From: Mesaphorura yosii
Lineage: Eukaryota; Arthropoda; Collembola; Poduromorpha; Tullbergiidae
Direction of reading: 5' to 3'
DNA: 64,000 nt
Assembly (NCBI GenBank): GCA_009869945.1
Contig: WIXG01000057.1
Location: 228,156-292,155 of the forward strand
In this document: piece after piece, positions 13,386 through 28,508 of the stretch
How the letters are laid out: each line of letters starts with the position of its first letter
Numbering within the stretch: the first letter of the stretch is position 1
Translations under genes and position numbers: made by a program
Notes under the pieces: generated by a model
Seen by the model: the letters and a program-made list of their open reading frames with translations, nothing else
Database searches by the model: none
What the model was told of the DNA's origin: nothing

Positions 13386-16300
13386 CTAGAGTCTGGTGCT
13401 GATTTCTGTTGTTGAACTCGATGAACACGCAGATTCATTTCGCTGCTCTTTGTCATCATCGTCCACGATTTCACTCATTTCCAACTGACCCATGACACTG
13501 ACACTTGTTTGCAATTCATTCCTGGAGAGATTGCTTGCTCGTGCCGGTTTGTCTACGGTCACGTCCATCGTCCGTGTTCTGGCCACTGAAATACCCGTGG
13601 CTGCTTGCTTCACCTTCCCAACTTCGTTCTTGATGATAATTTCGTTCGTCAGGTACTCCTCCTGACGGATTTGGTCTGCCAAGTCCTTCGGCACGTCGGG
13701 AATGATCCACTCCAACACGACGAGGCATGAAAACACAAAATTCTGGAAACACACCACGAAAATGAAGCGAGCCAGCCATACCTTCCAGTACAAGTCGTCA
13801 ACTTCGTGGCTGGCACTGGCACTAGTTTCAAGGTCGTCGTCTCCCGGTATGGGCCGTGATCTGCCAAACGATTCGTACCTGCATACTGTCACATTGGCGT
13901 ACTCGTGTCCATCATCAGCAGCCAAGCGCGGATCCGGCCGACTCCGCTCGTCAAACCCCGAAGTGTTGAAGTACACTAGTGAATACTGCAAGTAGCCTTC
14001 GAGGGAACCAAACTCCAGGCGATAAATTAGCTTGGGAATGAAATCTGACGTGAATCCAAGTATGAATGCATTGAACACGACTGCGATTTTGGCAATTGTG
14101 TCGAGTACCGTGCTCCAGATTCCAATGTCGCCCACAATCCGCTGCGAAACGGGCCGTCTGAAGTATTTTAGCATTTTCTTACCATCAAGCCGCATCTCGA
14201 ACACGTTGTTGACGAGTGCGAAGAGCGGGCCGAGCGGAAACGCCGAGATGAAGATAGTAATGAAGCCGAATTGCAGGACCATTTCCAAGTATTCCGGGAA
14301 CAAGGAGCGAGAGTCCCATTCCAGGAGTTCGTAATCGTCAATCCACTGCGACTGTGGTTGGACAGCTGATTTGTGAAGCCCGGTGCTTGCTGCGCTGGAA
14401 GTCGACTTGAAAGCCGACTGTGTGATTGGATTTGCGGACAAGTACAAGGTGGAGTTTTCAAAGTTTTCAGGTTGTTCACCTCTAGCAACATGAGCACTTG
14501 ATGTCGGTGTTGATTTGCAATTCTTCACCCATTTCTTCACCATTGGCGTGGACATTTCCACGATCGCGTTCAAAATCTGTTTCCCCACCATGATTATCGC
14601 CAGCTGAATGCAAAGCTCTGACATGCACCCGCCCGGACTGCACTCTTCGTTCCTGTACCCCAGAAACTCGTTGTACTTGTACGGAGACCCACTGAACTTG
14701 CCCTTGAAGAGTGCGATGTAGAAGATGGACGAGTAGAAGTTCACGAATTGGAGGAGGTAAATTTTCAGACTCAGACTGTCATCAAATTCCGTCTGCGTTC
14801 GATGCAGCTCGATCTCCGTCAAATACACGGCCAAAGAAGAGTAGAAGTTGTTGAAGCAGAGGATGAAGATGAGGTTGGCCACCACCGCGCTGATGTTGAC
14901 GACCAGCAACCCGTAGGAGGACTTGGTCCACTCGCTAAGCACGAGCACCTTGAGCGAGATCCGGTACAGAATCACACCCATGATGGCTGCGACGGCCAGC
15001 GAGATCAGAAGCCAGCTGACGGACATGCTTAACAGCATGTTTGGGAGCTTCTCACGCCAGAAGGAGAGGCGGGGCTCGGCTCGGCGAGTGATAGCGTTTA
15101 TTTTCTTCCGGGTAACATGACGTAGACGTCGAAGGTACTCCGCACGCGGGTGCTGGTCGGACGCGTCTGTGCCAGCGCCTGGTCCGCTTCCAAGATCCCA
15201 CTGATAGCAAATTGTTGCTGAGTACCGCTTCCAGTATTCGAGGAAGATGACCGTCCAGAGCGAAATGACGATCGAGAACAAGAAAGTCGACTCATTGTCA
15301 AACAGATGCGTGAGTTTAGCGTAGAAGCAGGTGTCGCTGAGGTTCCAGTAGTTGCAATGTTTGTTGCAGAGCGGGCACATCGGCTCCTGCACCACTCCGC
15401 CGCAAATATCCGCAATGTGCACGTTGTCCTGCATTGTGGCCAGCCCATACAGGAAGCACAACAGCCCCAGCGCTGCGATCGGGATCAGCATCGTCGTGTA
15501 GAAGCCGAGCCAAGCGAAATACATTCCGATTTTGACCCCAAAGTAGTCTTTGATGATATTAAGCGGTTGGTACTTAAAGCAACGGGACAACGCAGCCCAT
15601 TCGTTGAAGAGCAAGTGTCTGATGGAGGATACGGAGTCCAAACTTCCGTCGTGCAACGGGTAAGCGGCAGAGTACACGCCCTCCTTCAGCAGTTTCTCGA
15701 TCCCGAATTTCAAATCCAAGCTCTCCTCGTGCTCTGCCTCTTCTTGTCTGGTCGTGAATGGTGTTCGCTGCAGAATAAAGTCCACGATTCGGTGGCGGAT
15801 GCTCGGCGTGAAGAATGCGTACTCATTCAGCTCGTCAATGGCGAAGAGGTACTCACGGTCACGGCTGTACACTGCTGAAAGCCGTTGTTGCTGTTGCCCC
15901 GAACCCGAGCCCGTTCTTCTGCTGCTGCCGTACCCGTAAATGTTGTGGCAGCTTCCTGAAGGAATGGTCGCAGGGTTCAGTTCCAAGTACCGCTGCTTGA
16001 ATCGGGCCCAACTCCAGCCGCCGTCACAGCGTCGGCTTCGACCTCTACCGTCTCCTCGAATTCGCTGGCGTTGATTCTGCTGCTGTTGCTGAATTGATTC
16101 TGTATCGAATTCGAATTCTTCATCACCCACACCCTCGACCTCATCAGTGATCAAAGATTGTGAGAATCGCTTCATGGGGAGTCGGAGCTTGAGGATCTCG
16201 GCGTAGCAACGAAGGACGTCGAGGGGGACTCGAATGCAGGTACAGTGGAGATGCGCCGCCAAGTGCGAGCTCGGGTGACTCGGATTTGTCTCTTCATAAC

Positions 16301-16460
16301 TGAGTTGAAGCCCTTCCTTGCGCAAATTTTCCTCGAATATGGCTCGGGTTCCGGCAGCCGTTGTGGAGGCTACGACTGAAGAAGCGGAGCTGGATCCGGT
16401 TTCGATTTGGGCGCTGACGCTATCCCAAACAAGGACATAATCTGGCTGAAACTTCAACAT
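13386..16460 (-). CDS. Anoctamin (TMEM16 family), coding region in one exon
   Basis: Membrane protein of the Ca2+-activated chloride channel / lipid scramblase family. Using the ATG at 16460, it has 1,024 residues. Residues 1-280 form the cytosolic dimerisation domain (start FQPDYVLVWD, RAIFEENLRKEG, then FFTPSIRHRIVDFILQRT) with a Gln/Arg/Gly-rich insert. From LLFNEWAALSRCFKYQPL (about 285) the ten-helix core follows. The Ca2+-site positions known from TMEM16A are all present: ILNAIVE (Asn, Glu), LFPEYLEM (two Glu) and FEMRLDGKK (Glu, Asp). The signatures ECSPGGCMSELCIQLAIIM and IPDVPKDLADQI are also there. The tail is acidic and Ser-rich. The whole coding region lacks introns, unlike its neighbours. 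The frame stays open upstream to 16634 and beyond without an ATG, and a good acceptor (TTTTCAG, exon from 16501) exists, so an extra 5' exon is possible. The acyltransferase stop lies only 308 bp upstream. Confidence 0.9.
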   Translation of the reverse strand: MLKFQPDYVLVWDSVSAQIETGSSSASSVVASTTAAGTRAIFEENLRKEGLQLSYEETNPSHPSSHLAAHLHCTCIRVPLDVLRCYAEILKLRLPMKRFSQSLITDEVEGVGDEEFEFDTESIQQQQQNQRQRIRGDGRGRSRRCDGGWSWARFKQRYLELNPATIPSGSCHNIYGYGSSRRTGSGSGQQQQRLSAVYSRDREYLFAIDELNEYAFFTPSIRHRIVDFILQRTPFTTRQEEAEHEESLDLKFGIEKLLKEGVYSAAYPLHDGSLDSVSSIRHLLFNEWAALSRCFKYQPLNIIKDYFGVKIGMYFAWLGFYTTMLIPIAALGLLCFLYGLATMQDNVHIADICGGVVQEPMCPLCNKHCNYWNLSDTCFYAKLTHLFDNESTFLFSIVISLWTVIFLEYWKRYSATICYQWDLGSGPGAGTDASDQHPRAEYLRRLRHVTRKKINAITRRAEPRLSFWREKLPNMLLSMSVSWLLISLAVAAIMGVILYRISLKVLVLSEWTKSSYGLLVVNISAVVANLIFILCFNNFYSSLAVYLTEIELHRTQTEFDDSLSLKIYLLQFVNFYSSIFYIALFKGKFSGSPYKYNEFLGYRNEECSPGGCMSELCIQLAIIMVGKQILNAIVEMSTPMVKKWVKNCKSTPTSSAHVARGEQPENFENSTLYLSANPITQSAFKSTSSAASTGLHKSAVQPQSQWIDDYELLEWDSRSLFPEYLEMVLQFGFITIFISAFPLGPLFALVNNVFEMRLDGKKMLKYFRRPVSQRIVGDIGIWSTVLDTIAKIAVVFNAFILGFTSDFIPKLIYRLEFGSLEGYLQYSLVYFNTSGFDERSRPDPRLAADDGHEYANVTVCRYESFGRSRPIPGDDDLETSASASHEVDDLYWKVWLARFIFVVCFQNFVFSCLVVLEWIIPDVPKDLADQIRQEEYLTNEIIIKNEVGKVKQAATGISVARTRTMDVTVDKPARASNLSRNELQTSVSVMGQLEMSEIVDDDDKEQRNESACSSSSTTEISTRL

Positions 16461-16767
16461 CGCCAATAATTTTGACCTGTTTACTTTAGCGACTCCTATG
16501 ACTGAAAACAAAATTATGAAAGAGTTTCCAGCTGTAAACTTCGACTCAAGTCTCTCCAAATCAGTACAGCCACGAATGGCAAGCGCCAGGGTGTTAAAAA
16601 ACCACACAAGAATTAATAGGCACTTAATTAGCAATTCTTCATTGTCATTGTTGGTAAATTGTCCATAAAACCCAGTCAGTCGTGATTCGTGTTGAATTAA
16701 TTCGTATGCCCAAGCAAAGCTGCGTATTTGCTTTACGTAAATAATGCAATGGCCAATTAGTATTTTA

Positions 16768-18383
16768 TTAAACGGCCTCTGCTTTCAGTGCATCGAGTTC
16801 TGCCATAAAATATTCAACGAATACCCTAGCATCAAGTTGATCAGCGGCCACAATCGCCGAATCCATTCCGGCCACAATTCGTAAGTTTCCATTGTAGCTT
16901 ATCGATGCGAACCCCATCCCAATGTTCCCCGCCGTGAATCCGCCAGCAAAGTACATGCTCTTCATCGGGTATCCGACGACGACTAGCTCCGTGTTGTCTC
17001 CAGGAAAATTGCTCATGAACGCAGTGCACAGCGTGTTCTTCGCAAAGGGTTTGATGAGACACGCTGGAAGTCCGCCCAGCAGGCACATGTAGTAGTACAT
17101 GGCAATCGGGTAAAGCGTCCCGTTCTTGGCACGGAGGAGATCGTCTTCGATGGCGGTCAGCCGGGCTTTCGGATCGCGAATATCGATTGGGAGTTCGAGG
17201 AAGCACGCCGTCCTGCAATAATCACATCATCAACCACTTCATTTCGCGATTCCGTGCAAAATTACTAAATTACTGGCCGGCCAAATCGAACTTACATGTG
17301 ATTCCGAAGTTTTTCGGGATGGCTCGGCATTGGTAGTGGATGAACGCAGTGAATACGATACGGTCTCTCGTGTTTCTCGTCTCCACGCTTGGCTTCGTCC
17401 ATAAACCGCCGTATCGCGCCGGAAAACGCTGATATCAGCACGCTCGTGAATGAGCATCCGTGTGCGTTCTTGATGTCTTTGATATAATTCATCGAAATGG
17501 CTGGAGAAACGTGTGAATTGTGGACCCGTCGCAGTTCTCCTTCCGGGACATGCCAGCTGCTCAGTCCATCGTGAGCTTTGATTGTCTCCGACACGAAATC
17601 GTACGGTGCTTTGAGCAAGTACGTCGCCTTCTTCCAAATGCCAAGCCGAGGTTGGAGTGGTACAAAATTTGACGTCTGGATGTTAATAGTTTCTTTCCCA
17701 CCGAAATCCACGTTCAGCATCTTCGTCAGCGAGAATCCGTCGGCCAGCGTGTGGTGCACGCGCATCATCACCCCAAAATGTGGACCCAGCACAACATCTT
17801 CGTTCTCATTTGGGTAATTTTCAGAGCTTAACTGTAGCTTCGGAAAGACGAGAATCTCCCACGGACTCCGGCACGGCGTGAACGACGTGTACGTCAAGTC
17901 GGAGCCGATCGCATAGAAAGTTTCTTCTCTCACGTACACCTCTTTCACTGCATCGTTGTAGATCCGCACATGATTATAAATATTGAAATCACAGTCCCAC
18001 TTCCAGAACAGGAATCCGGCCCAGCGCACCACAAACTGCTGCATTTCCGGGAAGGTCAGCTGCCTCGTCTTCGGGTCGCGCGCCTCAATTGCATGCTCGG
18101 TCGCATAGCGGACGCCTGCCTCAAAGTCCGGGTACCCCTTCAGGATAAAGTAAATGACGAGGCTCTGCTTTGGCTGGCCAGTAATGTCGTCCACTCCAGG
18201 AAGGCTGCTTTTGGTGGTCAGGATCTTGCCCAAGTCGGGGTTCCAGAACTTGGCCAGGCGAGCGATGAAGAAGCGTGCGATGTACGACGGGAGCCCGATG
18301 AGTACGATGGAAAGGAGCAGGACGAAGAGGATGAAAAGCACGATTAGGAAATGGAGGATCTGGTCCACAATTTTTGGAGCCAT
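16768..18383 (-). CDS. WS/DGAT-type O-acyltransferase (WSD1-like)
   Basis: Two exons, 18383-17296 and 17212-16768, separated by an 83-bp intron (donor GTAAGT, acceptor TTATTGCAG), give 510 residues. The start is the ATG at 18383 (MAPKIVDQILHF). An N-terminal membrane segment at about residues 10-35 (FLIVLFILFVLLLSIVLIG) would anchor it in the ER. The acyltransferase active-site motif HHxxxDG is present as HHTLADG (His210 to Gly216). The C-terminal half carries the WSD1-type region (MTACFLELPIDIRDPKARL, FMSNFPGD, GMGFASISYNGNLRI). The family joins fatty acyl-CoA to long-chain alcohols or diacylglycerol, making wax esters or triacylglycerol. The substrate cannot be read from sequence. Such genes are common in plants and bacteria and are expanded in some arthropods, for example springtails, where they may serve cuticular wax. 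No break in frame. Confidence 0.88.
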
Positions 18384-19356
18384 TGCAATTTTTTCGATTA
18401 CAATTTGCAATCCTGGTTACTGTAAAAATGAGGATAATGACTGATGCGATGAAAGCTTTGATGGGCGCCGTTGATTACTCATCGTTATAAGAGAATTATG
18501 AGACGCTAAAATGAAAGTTCCTTAATCCCTGTGGTGTGAGGAGGGTTGACTTCAATGATGGTGGTTGTGGTTGTACAGTGGTGGAATTTATTATTGAAAA
18601 TAATGGCAGCTAGTGAATCTAATTTTGTGCTCATGGATGACCACCGGCAAGCGAAGGTCAAGCGCTTAATGTGTTAATAATGAATCGTGCCGAAATCGCG
18701 TGGTCGCCTGAAAATGTGTGAATTCGCGATTTACGAGCTGAGAGCTGGGAGTTTGTGTCTGAGAACAGGAGCCATGACGCTATTCTGACCTCGCACGAAA
18801 TGGAAATTTGTATTGACTTCGAAATAATTGAAGTCATTGATTGTAATGCTTGCATGTGATATACAGTTTCGTAGTTTGCAGTTACGGTTAAATGATTTCA
18901 ATTAAAAATTCAATTCCATTTCTCACAATTTCTTGCCGTCGCCTTCCTTCTTCGTCAGAAGACACGCGATCAAACAAATTCAGCAAATAAGAACGATAAC
19001 GATTGAATCCTCGGGTGACTTTGAGTTTGGCTCCCTTCCCTGTGTGCTGTACGCTGTACCCGGTCTTCCTGCTTTGCTGTCTTTGCTATTGCCGTAGCCG
19101 TTGCCGTACTCGGATTCTATTTTTGTCCACATGGATCCCATTTTTGGGGTTCCACGAAGCAGGACAAAGAATTCCGTGTGCCGCATTCGAAGCTTCGCCT
19201 CGCCTTGCTTGGCTTTGGCTTTGGTCGTGTTCCGCGTCTTGTGTTGGGTGCACATTTTTCTAATTCTGTAGCCTACTAAATTTAGTATGACTAACAAAAT
19301 GAGGCAGGCAGGCAGACAGCGAATAGTGAGAAATAAGAATAAAATAAAAATAAGCC

Positions 19357-19371
19357 ACGTACGTACGTACG
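19357..19371. repeat. (ACGT)n microsatellite
   Basis: Fifteen bases of ACGTACGT... repeat in the acyltransferase-actin spacer. A self-complementary simple repeat with no assigned function. Confidence 0.8.
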
Positions 19372-19521
19372 ATGCCACGATGCGTATGGTTATGCAATAA
19401 AACCGAAACCAAAAAGTTCCTTTCCTGTTCCGCTCTCGCATACCGCAACGCGCAATGCAATGCGAATTCGAATGCAGCATCAGATTTTTGAGTCATTCCA
19501 AAATAAAACTCGACGTCTTTT

Positions 19522-19531
19522 CCATATTTGG
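19522..19531. promoter_or_regulatory. Distal CArG box (SRF site)
   Basis: CCATATTTGG matches the serum response factor consensus CC(A/T)6GG exactly. It lies about 1.6 kb upstream of the actin ATG. CArG boxes are known control elements of actin genes; function here is inferred. Confidence 0.45.
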
Positions 19532-20584
19532 ATGCATTCCACGCAGCATGGCCTTACCAGGGCATGGCTGCATCGCGGTGCGTATCTCACACAGTTTTCG
19601 GGGTGTTTTTCAAGTTTTTATTCTAAAATTGGACCAGACCAAGTCGCAAGTAAAAAATCAAAGTCGCAGTCACAGGAAACTCGTAAAACTCAAAAGCCAA
19701 AATGCGGCAAAACGTAAACGTGTGGAAATTAAAGACGGGCTTGACTTGGCTTGTTTACACGTTCGCGAGTTTGCATGCGTGAAATTCCACAAATTAATTT
19801 TTTTTTACGCGTAGAATATTCACACAAAGGACGACACCCTGAATGTCGTCATACAGGTCAAATTCTGACCTCATACGTGAGAATTTTCTGTCTCAATCTT
19901 AACTGAGGTTCGTGCATGCTTGAAATCCGTTGAGAATATCCAAAATTCAATAAAAATTTAAAACGGTTTCTCAGTTAACAAGAACTCGGAAACATGAAAC
20001 ATACACTTCATACACAAGCATGCTGAATTAATTTCGCTCCTGATTCGTGATGTAAAACGACGGACATGTGCCGAATTTTATTTCTGTACTCGTCCTGCAT
20101 AGCATTCGCCGTGCATACGTATGAATTGTGATGTGATGCGGGTAGGAGGATGCATGTTTATGAAACGATCATTTCCTTTTTCAATTCTCTCGCAAAGCAG
20201 GACGAGCGAGGGCAGTCCAGATAATGAAAAATGGATCGGATCTTAAATACGAAAACGAAGCACGAAATACAGAAATTATAAAAAGAAAAGTCGTGATGAC
20301 GACTTGGTCGAGTCAACTTGGCTTAGCTTGGCGACGGCCGTGTTAAGATTTACGAATACGAGTACAGCACCGTGCTAGAGGCTATAGGCCACGGATCCAG
20401 GAAAGAGTCTGCCTTCCGTCTATGATCTTCATATTCATCACTCTCATGCAGAACATCTTGAAGAAAGTGAGTTAGGCATGTTAACCCTGTTAAAATGCTA
20501 AACTGCTTTACTGACGAATTGTACCACAAACGCGAACGAACGCGGACACGATGCTCCGTGCTTCTGCTTCTTCGTTTTTTGGAT

Positions 20585-20598
20585 GGCCTTATAAGGCC
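20585..20598. promoter_or_regulatory. Proximal CArG box in a perfect palindrome
   Basis: GGCCTTATAAGGCC is a 14-bp perfect palindrome whose centre CCTTATAAGG (20587-20596) is a perfect CArG box, the binding site of serum response factor. It lies about 300 bp upstream of the presumed actin transcription start, the usual place for SRF sites in actin genes. Confidence 0.7.
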
Positions 20599-20881
20599 AA
20601 GGGAGGTAGTGCGGGTTCTGAGGAGGGCTCGCCAGCGAACAAGCAGGCGGCAGGCATGCGGGCAACAGGCAAGCAGCGTAAATGGCATGGCAGGCGGCCG
20701 GCAGAGTGTCCTTTACGTGCCTGTCTCCGTCTCCCGGCCTGGCCTGGCTTCTTGAAGCCGATCGCGTTCTTCTTCTTGTTCCGTACATCTTGCGTCTCGC
20801 GTCTTGCCCTCTTCTCCGGTTTATTTTTGGTCTCCCGGGTTGGTCGTTCGCGTAGGGGAGTCAGGAATCATACAAGCGAGG

Positions 20882-20981
20882 TTTAAAAAGATTGTGCACC
20901 ACTACCCACGACCTGATTTCGGATTCTTCTCGCGTGTGAGGCACATCAGCTCGCTCTCTCGCTTTTCTACCAGTTTGAAAG
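20882..20981 (+). promoter_or_regulatory. Putative actin core promoter and 5' UTR exon
   Basis: A TATA-like TTTAAAAAG at 20882-20890 precedes a stretch ending in a donor (TTGAAAG followed by GTAAAA at 20982). The matching acceptor TTCTTTGCAG ends at 21071, just before the ATG exon. Actin genes usually have such a non-coding first exon interrupted by an intron upstream of the ATG. The start site is not directly visible. Confidence 0.45.
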
Positions 20982-21086
20982 GTAAAATCAACCGGAATTC
21001 GCGAATTTCAACAATTCTGGGAGTTCGGGCCTGAGAATCCAATTAATTCGTGATTCTTGTATTCTTTGCAGTTGGTGAGGTGTTAA

Positions 21087-24694
<3,608 letters not shown>

Positions 24695-27067
24695 ATGAGT
24701 CTAGCCATTTCGAATGCTGAGTTTGAAGCTGCAGCGCTTCCGCTGATCTCCACCATTGGATTCGAAGGTAAAAATTCCCTTTGCTTTACAATAGTAGTTT
24801 ATCGCTTCCGCTGATCACGCCTAGAAAAATTAATCCTGACCCTTCATGCTCAAACTATCGCAGGAAAGATTTCGCATGGCCTCCACGCGGATCCCACCGG
24901 TCAGTTTCTCGTTTACGCCATCGGTACAAATGTCATCAAGGCGGACACCTGCACTGGGAAGCAGACCTTCATGATTGGGCACGGAAACAGTGTCACCTGC
25001 CTCGACGTGGAGAAGCGTGGTCGCTACATCGTGTCGGGTCAGATGAATTACATGGGCTTCAAGGCCGATGTCATTGTTTGGGACTTTTACTCTGGATGCA
25101 AGCTCGGGCAGTACTCGCACCACCTCACGAGGGTCAACGCAGTCTGCTTCTCGAACGACGGGCGCTACTTCATATCAGTTGGGAACCTGGACGATGGAAA
25201 CGTCTGCGTGTACGACATGCAAGTGGGCAAGGTCATTTGTGGGAACGTCGCGATCAAAGGCCGGAACGGGATTCCACGCGTTGCGGCTTCGGCAAACAAG
25301 AGAAATAACGTTTGGGTCGTCGGAGGTGACGATTATCTGTCCGTCTGGATCCTAAATACGAAAGACAACCGAATCACGACGGAACGAGCGAATCTGAAGA
25401 TGGTCAAGAGAGATATTCTCGTAGTTCGGGTGAGTTGTCAATTTTTGACTTTCCTGGAATCCTTCAGGCATTCGGGTTTCTTATCTAATTTCGACGTACT
25501 ACATTTACTTCCAGATTGATGAAAACGATGAATTTGTGTATTGTGGCACATCCACCGGAGATATCATCAAAGTCAAGCTCAATTTATTAGACGATGATGA
25601 CGGACGCTGCAAACGAGTTGGCCCGCCGACGCCTGGCCCCACAATTCATTGCCTGGTCACAAAAAGACCCCATCCAGCTCAAAAGGGAAGAAATCGACAT
25701 CTGCTGTCAGGAGGTTGACTATTTTTGGTGCAGTTCAAGACTAACGCATGTTTGTAACTATTTTTTTGTTATAGGCATTACTGCTCTTCAAATCTTGAAA
25801 TCTGGCGACTTTTTAGCCGGCACTGGGGCTGGTTTGGTTCTGCAAGCAAAACTCAAGCTCATCTGCCGTCGTGGCGAGCCCTTCGAAGTGCTTGAAGAGT
25901 ACGGGTCGACAATAAGTGTGCGAGGTCAAGTTTCGTCGCTCCTCGTGAATTGTGAGGACATTATGGTCGGCTCAACAATGAACGAAGTCTACTACTCAAA
26001 GCTGGGGACGCTGGACTCGTGCAAGATGCTCGCATCCGCTCACACGTCCGTCGTGAACGACATCACCTTCCCGCACTGCTACTCGGAAGTGTTTGCTTCC
26101 TGCAGTTACGAAGATGTCCGCATTTGGAATACGAGAGCCATGCGGGAGCTTGTCCGGATCAATGTGGCCAACATGACCTGCAATACAGTCATATTCTCAC
26201 GCGATGGACGATCGGTGATCAGTGGCTGGAATGATTCACGTAAATTGATTATCATAACCAAATCAAAGTAGCAGCTATTAATTAAAAAGCAGTTGATTGA
26301 CGATTGATTTCCCTTTGCAGACATTCGCACTTACTCTCCTCAATCTGGTTCCCCGCTTTGGGTGATTCACCACGCCCATCTTCGCGGAGTCACTGCGCTC
26401 GCAAATTCGTCCGATAGTCACATTCTTGTTTCTGGTGGCGAAGAAGGCCAAGTTCGAGTTTGGAGCCTCCGTCCCCAGCAACTGACCCCAATCGCCATAA
26501 TGAAGGAGCATATCGGCCCGGTGACTGGGCTGCGAATGAAGAGCGACGACAAAGAAGTCGCGAGCTCGTCAGGAGATGGATCAATCATCATTTGGTGTCT
26601 GAAGAAATTCACTCGACGGGCCCTCGTTCTGCAAGACACACTGTTTCTGGATCTCGCGTGGCATCCGTCGGAATGTCAAGTGCTTGGCGTCACTCACAAT
26701 CACAAACTTGGCTACTTTGAAGCGTTTGATGGCTCCAGCATACGTGAAATCATGGCCTCGGAGACGGACCCGGTTCATTCGGTGGATGTATCGAACTGTG
26801 GCATGTATGTGGCCACGGCCGGATCGGATCGTCAAGTAAAAGTGAGTCGGGAGTCGGCGTGCATAAGCATGTGCATGTATGCTCAATTATATTAATGATA
26901 AAATTAACACACTCCAGCTTTGGTCGTACAAAGAATCAAAACTCCTGCGCAAAGGAATTGTCCACAGCGACGAAGTCACACGTGTCCGCTTCTCACCGCT
27001 CTCCGACTACATTCTAAGCTGCTGTCAGGATGGATCCATTTTCAAGTGGGATTTCCCGAAGACTTAA
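24695..27067 (+). CDS. CFAP52: CFAP52 (WDR16), WD40 ciliary protein
   Basis: Six exons, 24695-24767, 24864-25429, 25515-25713, 25775-26239, 26321-26841 and 26918-27067, give 657 residues. The protein is two WD40 propellers. Repeats are recognisable as DVIVWDFYSG, DYLSVWILNT, DVRIWNTRAM, GQVRVWSLRPQ, GSIIIWCLKK, QVKLWSYKES and GSIFKWDFPKT. Segments such as GQMNYMGFKADVIVWDF, GTGAGLV and SGWNDSHIRTYSPQSG follow vertebrate CFAP52 in order. CFAP52 is a microtubule inner protein and central component of motile cilia and flagella; in most arthropods it is expected only in sperm and sensory cilia. The last five codons after KWDF (PKT, stop) are the normal end. All splice phases match. An AATAAA at 27246-27251 probably ends the transcript. 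Ciliary location is from family knowledge. Confidence 0.9.
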
Positions 27068-28508
27068 GAAGACTCGATCTGCTCAACGAAGTGTCACACG
27101 CGACTGGAGCGGTGACACCAATCATGGACGGTCGGGGATTCTCAGGCACATTCCCTGGACTTGACATGCACTTGAAGCTTCAACCACGACGAAGAATTTG
27201 AATTTGTAAAATTCTATTTAACAAATCACAACGCAAGTAAAGTGTAATAAACTCATTGTGCAAAGCGCAAAGCTGACAAGTGGCAGCGACAGGAATGTCA
27301 TGTGCGTAAATTAGTAAAAGAGTTGTTAATGAATTATATCCGGCTGTGCCTAAAAATGTAGGGTGGGTCTTCTAATTAATTTTGATGAAGATTCATGACC
27401 ATGGCACATGAGAGCATCAAGAAATTGTCTGTCTGCAATGCAAACGTCAGTCCACGGGAAGAGAAGCTGCGCTAATCAAGCGCACCGTGTCTTGTTACAC
27501 TTTTAATTTTTGGACCCCACGCACACTGTCGACACAGCTCAGGAAAACGATTATTATTGCTGAAGATCACGGCAATACAATGCAATAGAGCAAATGAAAT
27601 ATCAGCTATTAGAGTTACCAGTTAGCGCAATTTCATAATTCAGAAGTGAACTTCCTAGTCGTTTGCATTTTTTCATATTTTCCTCCTTGACCACATATCG
27701 TTAAATAGGTAGCGTGCTTGTCGTACGGACGGTTCTTGGTCGGCCGAATTACAAATTCCTGTTCAGATTTCGAATCAGTGGTCAATCGAATCCAAACGCA
27801 GAAATATGATTGCATGATTGCCTGATTGGAAAAGTGCATGCAATTTGCTGCTCCTGCTTGACTCCTGCAATAATTTTTACGTAAATCGACACTGGCAGTA
27901 TGAAATGCCATACCGCGTGCCTGTGAATGGATTTCTAACTATGCTAGTTTGGAAAGAGTTCTTGGAAGTGTTGTATGCAAGCGACGACAATTCAATCCAT
28001 TTCCAATCCCAACGTAATCGAAATCGAGGACAGTAAACAAGCACAACAAAACCACGCATACATGGTGCATTGCTTGCGTTCCATGAAAATGGTTCTATCT
28101 GTAGTTCTGGATTATGTAAACTCAAACGAGGACAACTCAAATTAACGACTCCAATCACCATTTCCATTGCATTCCACGTACTCAGACATCGCAATTGCAT
28201 TCGCGTAATGCACGAGTGAGGGACGAGCGACCGCGACAACGACAGCGGCACTGCACGTCCAGGAATCCAGCCCTCTTGAGTCCAGTCCAGAGTCGAACAG
28301 AGAAGACAGGAAACTATAACAGAGCGTCGACGAGAGTGAATCGAGCCCAGTGCGAAACAATTTCTTGAGCAGTTCAGTCAGTCGTTCTTTGTTGCTTACC
28401 AGACGTTAATCACTCCTTCATTCCAGTTCTAGTTCTAGCCGGCTTTTGTTCAGCATTCAGCAGGACTACGACTCGATTATTTATTCAGGTCTACCTGTCA
28501 AATTCGTA
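27068..28508. other. Intergenic between CFAP52 and annexin
   Basis: About 1.4 kb. CFAP52 poly(A) signal at 27246-27251; the rest should contain the annexin promoter and 5' UTR. No coding or RNA gene seen. Confidence 0.5.

Noticed and set aside
14748..15878. Several plus-strand frames of 65-190 codons opposite the anoctamin
   Set aside because: Shadows of the minus-strand coding sequence.
16461..16634. N-terminal extension of the anoctamin frame
   Set aside because: Contains no ATG start and would need a non-ATG codon; part of it precedes a good acceptor, so it is more likely 5' UTR or intron.
18980..19480. 166-codon minus-strand open frame upstream of actin
   Set aside because: No recognisable family, overlaps simple repeats and lies in a regulatory spacer.
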